Positions 25,201 through 63,810 of a DNA stretch of 64,000 nucleotides are shown one piece after another; the stretch's first letter is position 1; every line of letters begins with the position of its first letter. The translations under genes and the position numbers were made by a program. Under the pieces are notes generated by a model that was not told the origin of the DNA, ran no database searches, and was given only the letters and a program-made list of their open reading frames with translations. Source of the DNA: Tubiluchus corallicola (lineage: Eukaryota; Priapulida; Priapulimorpha; Priapulimorphida; Tubiluchidae); NCBI GenBank assembly GCA_030141605.1, contig JAQGDQ010000073.1, forward strand, positions 434,001 to 498,000, written 5' to 3'.

Positions 25201-25898
25201 CATTAGTTGTTTGCTCACTTTTTTGTTCTTTCCTTCGTTTACTTGCTTGTCTACATTCCTGTGTGGTTGCTTATCCGCGGTTGTAGTCCTGGTGATCTTA
25301 CAGATATGTGAATTTGACGACCTGTGATAGTTGTAAGTGCTGCATAGATTTCTGCTCAACGGCTTAGACTCATTCGCTGATGTTTTAAATGTTTTACGTC
25401 TCAAAAAAACTTGCCACACAAAGTTATGTTACTACAATGTAACTTTATATTATAAACAATATAAATATATTATTAATAATTACATTATATAGGTAATAAT
25501 TACATTATGCACCTGTCGCACATTTCATTTATAATTTAATATGTGCTGCTGCCTACATTTAAAATCATTTATTATTGAACTGAGAGTAGGGTTTAATACT
25601 GGTTGTGGCTAATGAATATACATCCTAATGCGTTTAGTATACCCTTTTCTCTTAAACAGATTTATATTGACAGAAATCCAAACTTGACTGCAGTTAATCT
25701 TGACTTGACGGTTTCATCAGTGTTGAATGCATTTATTATCAGACGCTGTGCGAAAATCGAAAAGCTCGCACCAATCTTCAATTCAAACATGGACCATGAG
25801 ACCAAGTCGTAAGTATCGAAGGAATATAACAGTTTTACGTACGGTTTGTACGCCATTTCTTGTTAAATTTCTGGGTTAATTTAGTCTTATATTGATAA
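22237..25898. other. Intergenic; simple repeats, one unexplained frame
   Basis: No recognisable gene apart from the frame listed separately at 24,236-24,468. It contains a short AAAGAT/AAAGATA tract at about 23,595-23,630, and a long TGCT/TTGC-rich degenerate tract at 25,060-25,260 that makes open frames on both strands. Otherwise AT-rich. Confidence 0.4.
24236..24468 (-). other. Unexplained open frame with exon-like composition
   Basis: A minus-strand open stretch of about 77 codons without an ATG near its beginning. It encodes FHDPDVRLSRFAAYWLDPHS, then an acidic run (DEDTDIEEL), HWEEMVRERRVYEFVMCRHY, and ends in basic KKTPRTRRRMG. Its GC content is visibly higher than the surrounding DNA and the residue mix is protein-like (Trp, Tyr, Cys, balanced charge). 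I do not recognise a family. It could be an internal exon or a fragment of a mobile-element ORF. Confidence 0.25.
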
Positions 25899-26715
25899 TA
25901 CCGAGAAAACGAAACTGATTCCTAGCTGATTCGTTTATTGCTAGTAACAATGTCACAATAAAATGATTATAGGGTATATTGGGGTAATGTTGGTCATCGG
26001 CTAATGTCGGCCAGCCAGTTTCTATGCACTCTAAACATGTCGCGTGAGCTATGGGTTTTTATAGCTTGCTGAACCATTCAGCAGAGCCAGCATTGTTCAG
26101 CTAGATGTGTTTCTCTTGTTCTAGTTGTCTATCATCTGCATCAGCAACAAATATCGAGAGGAGTGAGGTGATTTACTACAATATCTCATAGTGCATTAGT
26201 GTTTTGCAGTGTTTTTTGTAACTATTATAATGAATAATCATCTATGCTGAGAATGTTAAAAAGACTATTTCAAACAATGAATTATATGGCTTTTAATGAA
26301 TTTTAGCAAACGTACTGCAATATTTCATACGGTATACCTGTGTACTGGTGTGCTTCAGTACTGGCCAATATTACCTTCAACTGGCCAACATTGCCCTGAT
26401 TTTGACTGCACAGAGTGCACAAGTAACACGACCGAAATTACACTGAAATGAGTGACATAAACCATTTCTTTGCATTCCTGTGAAGCAGACAAATCCATCG
26501 ATGTGTCTGCTAAACCTGTACATAAAGTAATAGTGATAATACAAGGTTTATCACTGAAGAAATCTAAATGTGGCCGGCATTACCCCAATATACTATAATG
26601 TAGGGCTAAATTGTGCACTTAGTGTACTAGCCTGCTATATATATTATTGCGCCGACTCCATCAAGTAAAGAAATGCCATGCTCGGAATTCAGCAATAACT
26701 TCATATGCGTAAGTA
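25899..26715. repeat. Segment A, first copy of a large duplication
   Basis: About 817 bp nearly identical to 27570-28386, with only a handful of substitutions and a single-base indel. Both copies begin ACCGAGAAAACG and end CATATGCGTAAGT. The high identity means a recent duplication. It contains the MITE listed at 25968-26598 and the left arm of the hairpin at 26656. Confidence 0.93.
25968..26598. mobile_element. MITE with TATATTGGGGTAATG terminal repeats, copy 1
   Basis: The left end reads TATAGGGTATATTGGGGTAATG and the right end is its reverse complement apart from a two-base gap. Subterminal GGCCA-type motifs (TCGGCCAGCC, ACTGGCCAACATTGCC) repeat inside. It is about 630 bp with no coding capacity. 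TA at each edge would fit a Tc1/mariner-type target, which is inference. The second copy is at about 27639-28268, carried by the larger duplication. Confidence 0.7.
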
Positions 26716-26822
26716 GGGATCAGCACAAAATCACAATATCATGTTACACATTTGCTGATCTCTAGTGACACATACGAAGTTACTATCGAATTCTAAGCAC
26801 AGCGTTTCTTTACTTGATGGAG
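26656..26822. repeat. Long imperfect hairpin
   Basis: The left arm starts CTCCATCAAGTAAAGAAA and the right arm ends TTTCTTTACTTGATGGAG. The arms pair over about 70 bp with scattered mismatches and enclose a loop of roughly 27 bases near 26,730-26,757. It looks like a small palindromic element. In the second copy of segment A only the left arm remains. Confidence 0.8.
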
Positions 26823-27326
26823 AAAATTTGCTTGCCCATCGTATAAAAAAGGATCACAAAATTAGAGAATGCTTGCAGAACACCATTCTTTGTGAATGGT
26901 TGTCAATGCCTATGAAGACAGTACTACATTTTTGAGGACAATCTTAATTTTGGTGGCCCTAGATGAACGTCTTCTGATCACACTTGCTTCTTAGACTATC
27001 TGGTATCTTACCGTGCATTCGCTACTTTACACAGTTAATTTTCTGTTATCTCTATGATATGTCACTTGCAAGGTTTTCGTTGGATGATTTGGCCACGGCT
27101 GGACCTACCTAGGCTGCTAATATATTTTAGAAGCACCACTTATAAAAAGGCCTCCAATGTTCATGTCTCCATGGATAAAAGGCCACCATGGATAGAAATG
27201 GAAATAGCTCTGTACACAGGGTCCTTTAGTCTGACTGCCGAATCCTTTCTGAGAAAAGCAGATGGCTAAAGAAACAAGGTCGCTAGAGAATGTACATTTC
27301 GTTACTAGCACACATAAATGGCTACT
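26823..27326. other. Spacer between segment A and element B
   Basis: Present once; absent from the second duplicate copy. Short frames at 27,054-27,311 show no similarity that I recognise. Confidence 0.5.
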
Positions 27327-27570
27327 TTGATCACTTGTCTTCTTAAAGCAAAACCGGACCCAATCTTAAACTGCAGGTCAAAACAATCTACTCTTTAAAA
27401 TATTGTAAGGAAACATACTGTTTTTTCAAAAATGACTTACGTGAAAAAATGACTACTACACAAACACAATTTCACGTTCACACCACTAGTTCTTTGCTGT
27501 TGCATACATTTCGCCATTCGCTAGTTAGACTGGCACAAGCACCTGCATTTCGAAAATGCATTGCACAAAA
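27327..27570. repeat. Element B, copy 1
   Basis: About 244 bp matching 28391-28635. Shared landmarks are TTGATCACTTGTCTTCTTAA, AAACCGGACCCAATC, CACACCACTAGTTCTTTGC and GCATTGCACAAAAA. It is joined directly to segment A copy 2 at 27570/27571. Confidence 0.88.
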
Positions 27571-28386
27571 ACCGAGAAAACGAAACTGATTCCCAGCTGA
27601 TTCGTTTATTGCTAGTAACAATGTCACAATAAAATGATTATAGGGTATATTGGGGTAATGTTGGTCATCGGCTAATGTCGGCCAGCCAGTTTCTATGCAC
27701 TCTAAACATGTCGAATGAGCTATGGGTTTTTATAGCTTGCTGAACCATTCAGCAGAGCCAGCATTGTTCAGCTAGATGTGTTTCTCTTGTTCTAGTTGTC
27801 TGTCATCTGCAATCAGCAACAAATATCGAGAGGAGTGAGGTGATTTACTACAATATCTCATAGTGCATTAGTGTTTTGCAGTGTTTTTTGTAACTATTAT
27901 AATGAATAATCATCTATGCTGAGAATGTTAAAAAGACTATTTCAAACAATGAATTATATGGCTTTTAATGAATTTTAGCAAACGTACTGCAATATTTCAT
28001 ACGGTATACCTGTGTACTGGTGTGCTTCAGTATTGGCCGATATTACCTTCAACTGGCCAACATTGCCCTGATTTTGACTGCACAGAGTGCACAAGTAACA
28101 CGACCGAAATTACACTGAAATGAGTGACATAAACCATTTCCTTGCATTCCTGTGAAGCAGACAAATCCATCGATGTGTCTGCTAAACCTGTACATAAAAT
28201 AATAGTGATAATACAAGGTTTATCACTGAAGAAATCTAAATGTGGCCGGCATTACCCCAATATACTATAATGTAGGGCTAAATTGTGCACTTAGTGTACT
28301 AGCCTGCCATATATATTATTGCGCCGACTCCATCAAGTAAAGAAATGCCATGCTCGGAATTCAGCAATAACTTCATATGCGTAAGT
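27570..28386. repeat. Segment A, second copy
   Basis: Near-identical to 25899-26715, including the second copy of the MITE (about 27639-28268). It is followed almost at once by element B copy 2, so the spacer found after copy 1 is missing here. Confidence 0.93.
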
Positions 28387-28390
28387 TATC

Positions 28391-28810
28391 TTGATCACTT
28401 GTCTTCTTAAAGCAAAACCGGACCCAATCTTAAACTGCAGGTCAAAACAATCTACTCTTTAAAATATTGTAAGGAAACATACTGTTTTTTCAAAAATGAC
28501 TTACGTGAAAAAATGACTACTACACAAACACAATTTCACGTTCACACCACTAGTTCTTTGCTGTTACATACATTTCGCCATTCGCTAGTTAGACGGGCAC
28601 TAGCACCTGCATTTCGAAAATGCATTGCACAAAAATAGGTGATGTACCTCTCAGTTCTAATGTGATAATTTGTGACGAGCTATGCACGTTCGACAGCTCC
28701 TGCATGAACACAGGAGTAAATCTGAACTTTGAATTTTCATGTTAAAACTTGCCTAGTTTTAGTATAACACACTGAATATCTTAGAGTAGCACTGTATTTA
28801 AATTTTCGCT
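28391..28810. repeat. Element B copy 2 and its continuation
   Basis: The first 245 bases match 27327-27570. The element then continues about 175 bases further, with similarity to the repeat at the left edge of the window (1-275), so this is the most complete copy visible. Confidence 0.82.
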
Positions 28811-28991
28811 TGTAGCCTAGTAGCAATTTTTTAACTAGTGTAATGATATGTTTTAATGTTTGTTTAGTGTTATATGTAAAATAATTGTTTTTAATGATTT
28901 TTAAGGTGTCTGATAACTCTGTCTATAAAGTGGCTTTTATTTTACTGTAACTGTTGTAAAATGAAAGGCAGCACTGTAATAAATTAACTAA

Positions 28992-29125
28992 ACTATACCA
29001 TACCATACCATACCATACCATACCATACCATACCATACCATACCATACCATACCATACCATACCATACCATACCATACCATACCATACCATACCATACCA
29101 TACCATACCATACTATACTATATTG
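28992..29125. repeat. Pentanucleotide microsatellite (CATAC)n
   Basis: About 26 copies of CATAC, nearly perfect in the centre and decaying to CTATA at both ends. The open minus-strand frame of Met-Val-Trp-Tyr-Gly repeats across it is an artefact. Confidence 0.97.
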
Positions 29126-29989
29126 TCGTAAATTGGTTGCTTATACCGGTTCATGCAAAGAGTTTTTTAATTTAGTTTTAAATATTGGAAACGTGGCTTG
29201 TTTCCTCATCGTCGTTGTTTGGTAGAGAGTTTCATAATTATGTAAATTGGTTCTTTGACGTTAAGAGCAATCATTTTCATGTTTTAGAATTGGACATTTT
29301 ATAAAAGTTTTTATATATTTTAATATTGTAATTCCCAGAAATTTTCTTCTGAATATACAAATTAGGAACACCCATATTGACTAAATGAGTGCTGCAGCGG
29401 GGCTAGCCGCCTAAAAATTTTGAAGTTCACTGCACTGTGGTCATGATATCATTATCCATGGCCCGTTTGAGTGTGGTGGCGCTGCGAAAGCAGAGGCAAG
29501 TTTCAAACATAAAAATAAAGTTGTTTTGTTATATATGTGTGCATGTTTTGATCATTTATGGTAGATATTGTTTTCTTTTTATTTCACGAAACTTCGTCAA
29601 GTAATTTATGACAGAAATTCTAGTTGTCTTCTAATTTAATTTTTATTTGCAAGCAAGGTAGTAAACTGATCAGTTCATTTCCGTGCCTCAAAGTTCCTTT
29701 TTATATCAAAGTAAGCAGTCAAAAACTGCTGCTTGGCTTACTTGCGAAGTCTAAGAGACCTAACCATAACACGGTTATTGACGGTCTCTCCTCAACAATT
29801 TGCGGCAGATTTGATGCGTCAGCTGTTTCACTAGTAAGTGAATTCAAGGGCTCACAACACGAGAAGAGAAGAAATGAGCTCTGATATTAGTGCGAGAGTA
29901 TTGTCTAAAATGAAAAAGCATTCTTAATGCACATAAATTTTGCAACGTCTTTTCATTATATCACTGATTAGTTTTTTACCCAAATAAAT
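29126..29989. other. Intergenic, nothing recognised
   Basis: A plus-strand frame at 29,624-29,884 lacks recognisable similarity. A less AT-rich patch at 29,385-29,500 has no exon that I can support. Confidence 0.35.
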
Positions 29990-32980
29990 CCTATTTATTC
30001 GATCATCATCAGAAACTCCTTCCCATAAAACCATTTTTCTTTCATTTTCACAGAGAAAGCACTTCAATAGAATGTGCTAAAGTTTCCAACTCTATGAACC
30101 ACATTTACACCTCTTATCATTCTCCATTATCCTCCATCTATACAATGGATTTCCTTTGACCTCCAGGGCACCAATCCTTGTTTTTACCAACAGTTCTGAA
30201 TCATACATATCATTCATCCAGGCTTCATAATAGGGCTTTGGTTTTCTTTCCTTTATATACCTAATAGCAGTAGAACATTCTGACAATTCATTCTGCCATA
30301 TTTGTAAACCATTTTCTCTCACTCTGTTTTCAATCAAATTATCCCAGCCTTTTCAGAAAGCCTTATATCAGTTATTCTTTCCAATCAATCCTGCGAAAAA
30401 TCGATAAATTAAATTTTTCTGTTAGAAAAGTCATCCAATCCTACAGGCTACAGCAAATGAAATTACTTTCATCCAATCTCTCAATATCCATAAATATGAT
30501 TCTGTTCAAATATTTCAAATGTACCTTGGTCTCTCTTTCCTCAAGAGATGAAAAACCTACTTTGCAGCCCCTTTAGTTTTCCAAATTCACCTTGCAAATG
30601 AATCCTGTAAACTGTTATAAAAGTCTATTTCTTTTTGATAAAAGATTCTGCCAACACAACCAAACATAATCTGAAGCACAATCATTGCTTTTCACAAGGT
30701 TATTCTAACTTCTCATCTAGCATTTGAGGACATAGCAGCGTACTTAATAGCCCAAATAGCTCTTCTCAAATGTGGGATTCTTTCTGTCCAGCTGTTTTCA
30801 TTTTCATTTTCTCTTAACAACATTCCTAGATATTTCTCATAAATGACTTTTTTAACTTAAATCCAAACAACATGAATTGATCATCTTCGAGAATGTCGTT
30901 TCCTGCTAATAATAATAATGAAACACATTTCTTGGGACTGAAACTCATACCATACTGTGTACCAACATCCTCTGCTATCTTTAACAGATTACACGTATTG
31001 TGCTCTTCTTCAGCAAAAATGATCACACCATCTGCAAAAGCTAAAACATTTATATCTAAACCTTCGCACAAGTAAAATCCTTCATTTGAGTTTTTTAATG
31101 CAAAAGCCAAGTATCTTGGGAAGTTCAGCTTATTCTAATATTTCAGAAAAATGTTAGAAAGTTTCAGCAATGAAATTATGATAAGCGTCTCGTGTAATTA
31201 ATAATTTCAATTCAAAATCGCGATCACTTCATGCTTGGGCGCACTCATTTTTGTGAAAAATGGTGTCATCTGGTTACCGTGCAATATAAACAGTTATTCT
31301 GCCAACTGCTTAAGCAATCATTTTTTGACTTATAGAGCGATCTCTATAAACTCAGTAACCCACCCTGTACCCACTGTATTCTCGCAAGTTTACATGTGTA
31401 TCTGAAAGTCAACAAAAGTCTGTATATTAATTACTTTTACGCGAATAATGTATGCTAGTTACACATTTTACGGTATAATCCTGTGGCTATGTAACCACTT
31501 TAAACTTAGGCATAATTGATCAATAACTAATTTTTACATAAAACAGTTAAATACAATGCTAGACTAACTGAACTTCTGAGTGAACTGTAGAAATTTCTCA
31601 ATGTGTACCTTCATCACAGCTTGTCTTCACGGCATTCATGCTGCCCAGCAGACACCAGCTTACGGCATTTTTTTTCAAACATGCCGGCAGCGAAGTTTGT
31701 TTGGCGGGAGATACAAAATATTTAAATTTCTTTTACATTTTTAAGCAAAGCATTCTAATGTAATGATTTCAATATTTTTAATTGTATATTAAAATGCAAT
31801 AAATGTTGTTCAAGGGTTGGTTCTTCCTTTAACACTTCTAACAACTCACTCATGTATAAACAAAAAAAAACATTGATTTGATGACATTATGTCTCCTTGC
31901 TTGACACTCGACATAACTTTTATTTTTTCAAATTTATTTCCCCCCACAACAATTCAACGTCTGAATCAGAATACCATTTTTTCCGAAAGTCCACAAAACT
32001 TTTTTCTACACCCAATCTTTCCAAAACTTCCCGCAGCTTATTTCTATTTTCTCTATCATATGCTTTTTCCAAGTCTAGTAAGACAACCCATAATTTTTTG
32101 TTTCGAGTTTTTGCTATTTCTATGAGTAAAGAAATAATATCCCAACTTTCTACTTGTAAAAAAACCATTCTGCACCTCTCTTACTACATTCTTTTCTGCA
32201 ATTGCAGCCACTAATCTGTCTTTCAAAATTCTACACGGAAGCTTCCCCATCACGGATACAATTGTAATGAGCCTATAGTTTTCTATTCTTAACTATATCC
32301 CCTTTTTTGGGAGTTCACAAGATTAACTAAATCGTATTTCCACAAGGAGGGAGCACATTTAGATCTTAAAATTTTATTAAAATCTCTACACAAAAGACTT
32401 TTTGCTTTCTCACTTAACCCTGTAAGAAATTCGCCAGTAATTTTGTCACTTCCGTATACTTTTCCCTTTTTTATGCATTTCAAACCTTTTTCAAGTTCAC
32501 TTTTAGATATGTCTTGCATAAACTGACGGTTTTCTAATTGCCAGTATTCCGGATGATCAGAAACGTTTTCCATTAACTTAACATCCCCCTTTTTTGAAAT
32601 AGATTGCCCCGAACGTTTATTAATTCTGCACAGGTATCTCCCTCGCTGTCTGGCCTATCTTCATTTTTATATGACATGAAAATTTTAAATACTGTTTAGA
32701 TCGACATTGCTTCACCTGTTAGCAATTGTTCTGAAATACATCCAAAATTTATTTTTATTTTTGCCATCTTTTTTAACTTCATCTGCCCATTTAGCTCTTT
32801 TCTGCACCACTAGGGTTTGAACATGATTTTTTGGTGCTTTATACTCTTCCCAAAGCCTAGATAGCTTCAGATGCATCAGTTTTTCTACTTATTCTTCCGT
32901 GTCTTCGCATAATCTCTCTTCACGTTATTATTGCTTTTTTCAGTTCATCGTCATACCACTTTTTCAGTTCATTGTCATGT
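29990..32980 (-). mobile_element. Degenerate non-LTR retrotransposon (LINE), minus strand
   Basis: Read on the minus strand, broken frames carry reverse-transcriptase motifs in the right order: a pre-RT linker (KKWYDDELKKAI, about 32,940); an N-terminal RT stretch (GSDKITGEFL, about 32,430); the finger/palm blocks (ILKDRLVAAI, about 32,230); motif A LDLEKAYD (about 32,056-32,079); SVKQGDIMS (about 31,885-31,910); the active-site box FADG (about 31,027-31,038) where FADD or YADD is expected; and a C-terminal KCKCGS with a later HILLKC zinc-knuckle-like end (about 30,050-30,110). Frameshifts, stop codons and the Asp-to-Gly change show it is dead. It is split by a MITE at 31095-31832. Confidence 0.85.
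31095..31832. mobile_element. TTAA-flanked MITE, copy 2 (inside the LINE)
   Basis: About 738 bp, homologous throughout to 12940-13669 and likewise bounded by TTAA. It separates the SVKQGDIMS motif of the retrotransposon from the sequence that should follow it (FALKNSNEGF), so it inserted into the LINE after the LINE arrived. Confidence 0.82.
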
Positions 32981-33295
32981 TTACTGTTAATGCCGCTAGT
33001 GAATTGCACGGAGTGTACACACAAATGAATGAGTAAAGCTGAATTATCCTGACTCCGGAATGTTAAGTAATCTTTTAAAACTAATCTATGCATGCATATT
33101 TTCTGTAACACGAAATAGATATTGTTATATTTTAGAGACTTTTTTGGAAATTTCAAAAACTCTAACCAAGAAACTTGTATAATTCATTTTTTATTTACAG
33201 GCAGTTACTTTAGCAAAACTTTGTGATTAGCTTGGGGTGTGAAATATTTGCTGTTCAGTTGCTCATAAATTCTGAATCACAGTAGGGGAATCAAA
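32981..33295 (+). promoter_or_regulatory. Upstream region of the MELK-like gene
   Basis: The short span between the LINE remnant and the MELK start codon. A TTTACAG at 33,195-33,201 could be the acceptor of a 5' UTR exon. No clear TATA box seen; the extent of the promoter is inference. Confidence 0.3.
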
Positions 33296-60212
<26,917 letters not shown>

Positions 60213-60705
60213 CAATACACATATGAACAGGGTTGAAAGCTAATAACTCCTAATTTTATCATGTGATCATTTAGGCAATTGGACTTGTACTATATGTTAG
60301 TAGTTAGACTGACATAGCAGTTTTATTATTTGTGGTCGTAGCACGATTACATTGATTCATTTTCTTATAATATTTTCTACAATTGTAGTTAATATTAGTT
60401 GCAATCTTGTTCGTATTATGACTATACTCAAGGGAAATGAAGATGTTGAAAACTGAAGTTCACTGATTAGTGTAGAAAAGACAGTTTTATATTCTTAATT
60501 TAGTATAGCTTTGTGTTTATTTTGTTTATTTTTTAAACTTGGGTTGTGAATATTTTTTTGCACTGTAGCACTTTCTATTATGTTTGCGAAGTGATAAACT
60601 TGAGGCAAAGCTCTAACTGAACTGCACAATTTGATTGAATGATGATTATGTTGATGATGATAGCAATGGCAAATATCTTCTTTGAGATTGCAGTCACACT
60701 CTCCA

Positions 60706-60722
60706 CTCTCTCTCTCTCTCTC

Positions 60723-60781
<59 letters not shown>

Positions 60782-60830
60782 TTCTCTCTGTCTTTCTCTT
60801 TTGCTCTATTTCTCCCTGCATCTATCTGCA
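60706..60830. repeat. CT/CTGT microsatellite
   Basis: (TC)n interrupted by TCTG units, just downstream of MELK. The Ser-Leu frames on one strand and Arg-Glu frames on the other are artefacts. Confidence 0.97.
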
Positions 60831-61388
60831 TATTTCCTTATCTCTCTATATATCTGCCGGTCTGTCTATGTGTTTGCTATTTACTTATGCTTTTCTCTCT
60901 CTTTTTAAGAAAACTTTTTTCTTGCTTTGAGTTCATTTTTGCCTAGCGACAAAGCAAAGAATGGAATTGCCTTTTCATACCCATACGAATATTAAGCTTA
61001 CTTAGATAAAATTTTCTGTTTCCATAAATGCTGCAATTATCAATGCTACATTTTACACTTTGGCATTTTTATCAAAAAACATTCGAAAACTTTACCTGCT
61101 GTCACAGCATTAAAACACCTAATGCCAATTTTTTATTTTTACTAAGTGTGATTGAATTGATAGATTAGCACCCAGTTGTGGATCTGCCTGGGTGATTACT
61201 TTATTGCATGCTGTTTAATGGATATGTAAATGAGTTAAAACTGCCTCCACGTGTTTTAGCCATTTCCAGCTCCCGTTTTTTTCTTGCTTTCAAATGGAAA
61301 AATTGTGTTTGGTTGTTAATGAGCTTTTGACTAAGACTGATTAGCAATTGTGTTGCCTTTCCCTTAGGCATTAAGACCTCATGCTTAA

Positions 61389-61472
61389 GTTAATTTAAGG
61401 TTAGGTAGGGGGCACTAGGGGCTACAGTTAATTTAAGGTTAGGTAGGGCGCACTAGGGGCTACAGTTAATTT
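61389..61472 (+). repeat. 38-bp tandem repeat, 2.2 copies
   Basis: The unit begins GTTAATTTAAGGTTAGGTAG at 61389 and again at 61427, with one substitution between copies; a third, partial unit starts at 61465. Confidence 0.92.
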
Positions 61473-63780
61473 CTCCACTTATCTTATAACTAATGCAACC
61501 TTGTGTAACCTAAGTCTGATTCTGATTTATATTTTAATGCACTAGACTACAATACTCTCTATTAATTTTTCCCAGAGCTGTTTTCCTGTGGAATTTTCTA
61601 TAAAGTTGGTAAATTTATACTGAATGTGACTGCACAGTAATGTATGTTTTCACATGGGCTTTTTTAACGTTGTCCAATAAAGTCCACTGTTTCAATGTTT
61701 TTTAGTTTACACAACTGAAAGTATGTTTATGAATTTTGTCAATTGGCACACTTCTTTATTTTAGTTTAACTCAAATTTACATATGTGATATCCTTCGATA
61801 TACTGTAGGTAGTTGGACTATGTGGTAGTGAAACCTAAAATGTTTATTAATGTAGAGATTTTAGTAGCAAATTAGCGACATTGAGCACTAAGATATAAAC
61901 GTAGATTATCTTCATTTGTAAAAATTTTATTGAAAAATTCTCAGTTTAAGAAATATTTTGGTGTTTTACATCACTTGAAATATTTGGTGTTTAAATTTCA
62001 GATAGTTAAAATTTCAGTGTAAACTAAACTGTAACAATCGTTTGTAAATTAGGTTAGTTTTGTCTATAGGAAAGTATGCTGGTTGAATGTTTTTGTTTAC
62101 TCCTGTTAGTTTTAGTGACTTATGATTATATACAATAACTATTTGCTTAGTTTTGAAATTGCGGATAGAAGTGAATTGGGTTTAAAAATTATTTATAAAT
62201 ACGTCCCTTGATTTATTAATTATTTACGTATGAATCAAAACTATTGTCATTTTTTGTGCTTTCTTTCACGAAAATTGCAGAAGGGTAATGCAATGTGTTT
62301 TAAGTAAAATGTGTTTTTATTTCATTTCATTTGACTAGGTAATTAACATTATGGTATGCATAATATGTAGTGTGTATCAGACTGCTGTGATAAGTGGGGC
62401 ACAGTTGTTAATAGAACATTTTAACTCAAATATCGTTTTTCTTTGTATGAGACATCACATTCCAAGGTTACTATACAGCATTTTTATACGTACTGTAACT
62501 TATTACATTTGTCACTTTGCATTCCGCAGTCCATCACTTAGGGTTTAGTGTTGTCGAGATTCAGTCACTAAGTTCGCCATAAATCCTTGATAAACGAAAT
62601 ACACAGCATTGATAAAATTCCTAAGTTATTATTATAAATAATAATTAGGTTCTCTCAACTTTTTTGCATGATTTGTAAATAGATACTAATTAGAACACTT
62701 ATTTCACAAAATAATGTCAGCGGTTGATATAAAATTTAGAGAGTTTCGGTTTTGCAGTTGCTAGAGGGCAAACAACCCTGAAGCTCTGTTTTACAATTTT
62801 GTGTGGCAACTTGAGCAGTTCCTCAACATTCAATTTTCAAAGATTCAGAGACTATTCTAGTCAAAAAATTACGGCTTAAGTTTTACCGGCAATTAACCAC
62901 AGGAAAATGAAGAAACGGTGTATCACTTGAGGACTATTATTAAAGCAGCAGACAAACTGGGAAGTTGTCAGCATGTAAACGCACCTCATTTTGCAGTATT
63001 ATTATTACGCTTTTTATTTCATGCAAAAATGTTACATATATAAAATTTGCATAATGACAGATAAAAACTAAGATAAAATTGACACAATAAAAATAACTAC
63101 AAATTCTCTAAAATGGCCCTGAAAAACTTATATGAATTGAAAAATTGGCAAAAAAGTTCATTTCATAATTTGAGCATTAAAGGCTAATATTTGGGTGGGA
63201 TTTATATGGAATAATTGTGTTAAATGCGCCATTTAAGAACGCATTGCTTCAAAATATCGCGGATGCCTTATTATTAATTATCAGAATAAATATCTGAGTT
63301 CTTGAATTTATTTTTAATGTTTGAAGTTTGTCTATTTTGTAGATACACTAAAATGTTTGCATAGAGTGCAAATAATTATAATAATCATGTTTAGTCGTTT
63401 TGCATGTGTTTATCCATTTTACTGAAGAAGAGTAAAATTTATACAAGATATATTAGTTATTTAGGCGCGTAATTAAATGATTTGTGTTGCAAGGCATTAA
63501 AAACACAAACCAAAATGCTTTTTAAAGAGTTGTTTAAGTATCAACTAAAGACATTCAGTCAAACACACTACTCGAAACAACTTGATAAGAATTTTAATTA
63601 AAATATTAATTATATTTATAATTATTAAAATATTTAAACACAATTCAAGATGTAATCATGTTTATTTATTCACTTTTCTGTTTTTGTTCTATTTACCCGC
63701 TCTTGTGTTGAGCAATAACCAAATTTATCAGTTATTTGAACACTTTCAGTACAAACAGTTGATAGTTTTGCCACAAACAT
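61473..63780. other. Downstream of MELK, no gene recognised
   Basis: AT-rich DNA. An AATAAA at 61676-61681 is a distant candidate poly(A) signal for MELK (about 1.46 kb after its stop). I see no further exon or RNA gene. Confidence 0.4.
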
Positions 63781-63810
63781 AACATAACAGAATACATGAC
63801 ATAACACAAG

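Noticed and set aside
25060-25419. Cys/Leu-rich plus-strand and Lys-rich minus-strand frames
   Set aside because: They follow a degenerate TTGC-rich simple tract.
28923-29111. Minus-strand frame of Met-Val-Trp-Tyr-Gly repeats
   Set aside because: It is the translation of the CATAC microsatellite.
31889-32214. Plus-strand frames at 31.9-32.2 kb
   Set aside because: They are antisense to the reverse-transcriptase motifs of the minus-strand LINE.
60495-60930. Ser-Leu and Arg-Glu rich frames downstream of MELK
   Set aside because: They translate the CT/CTGT microsatellite in different frames.
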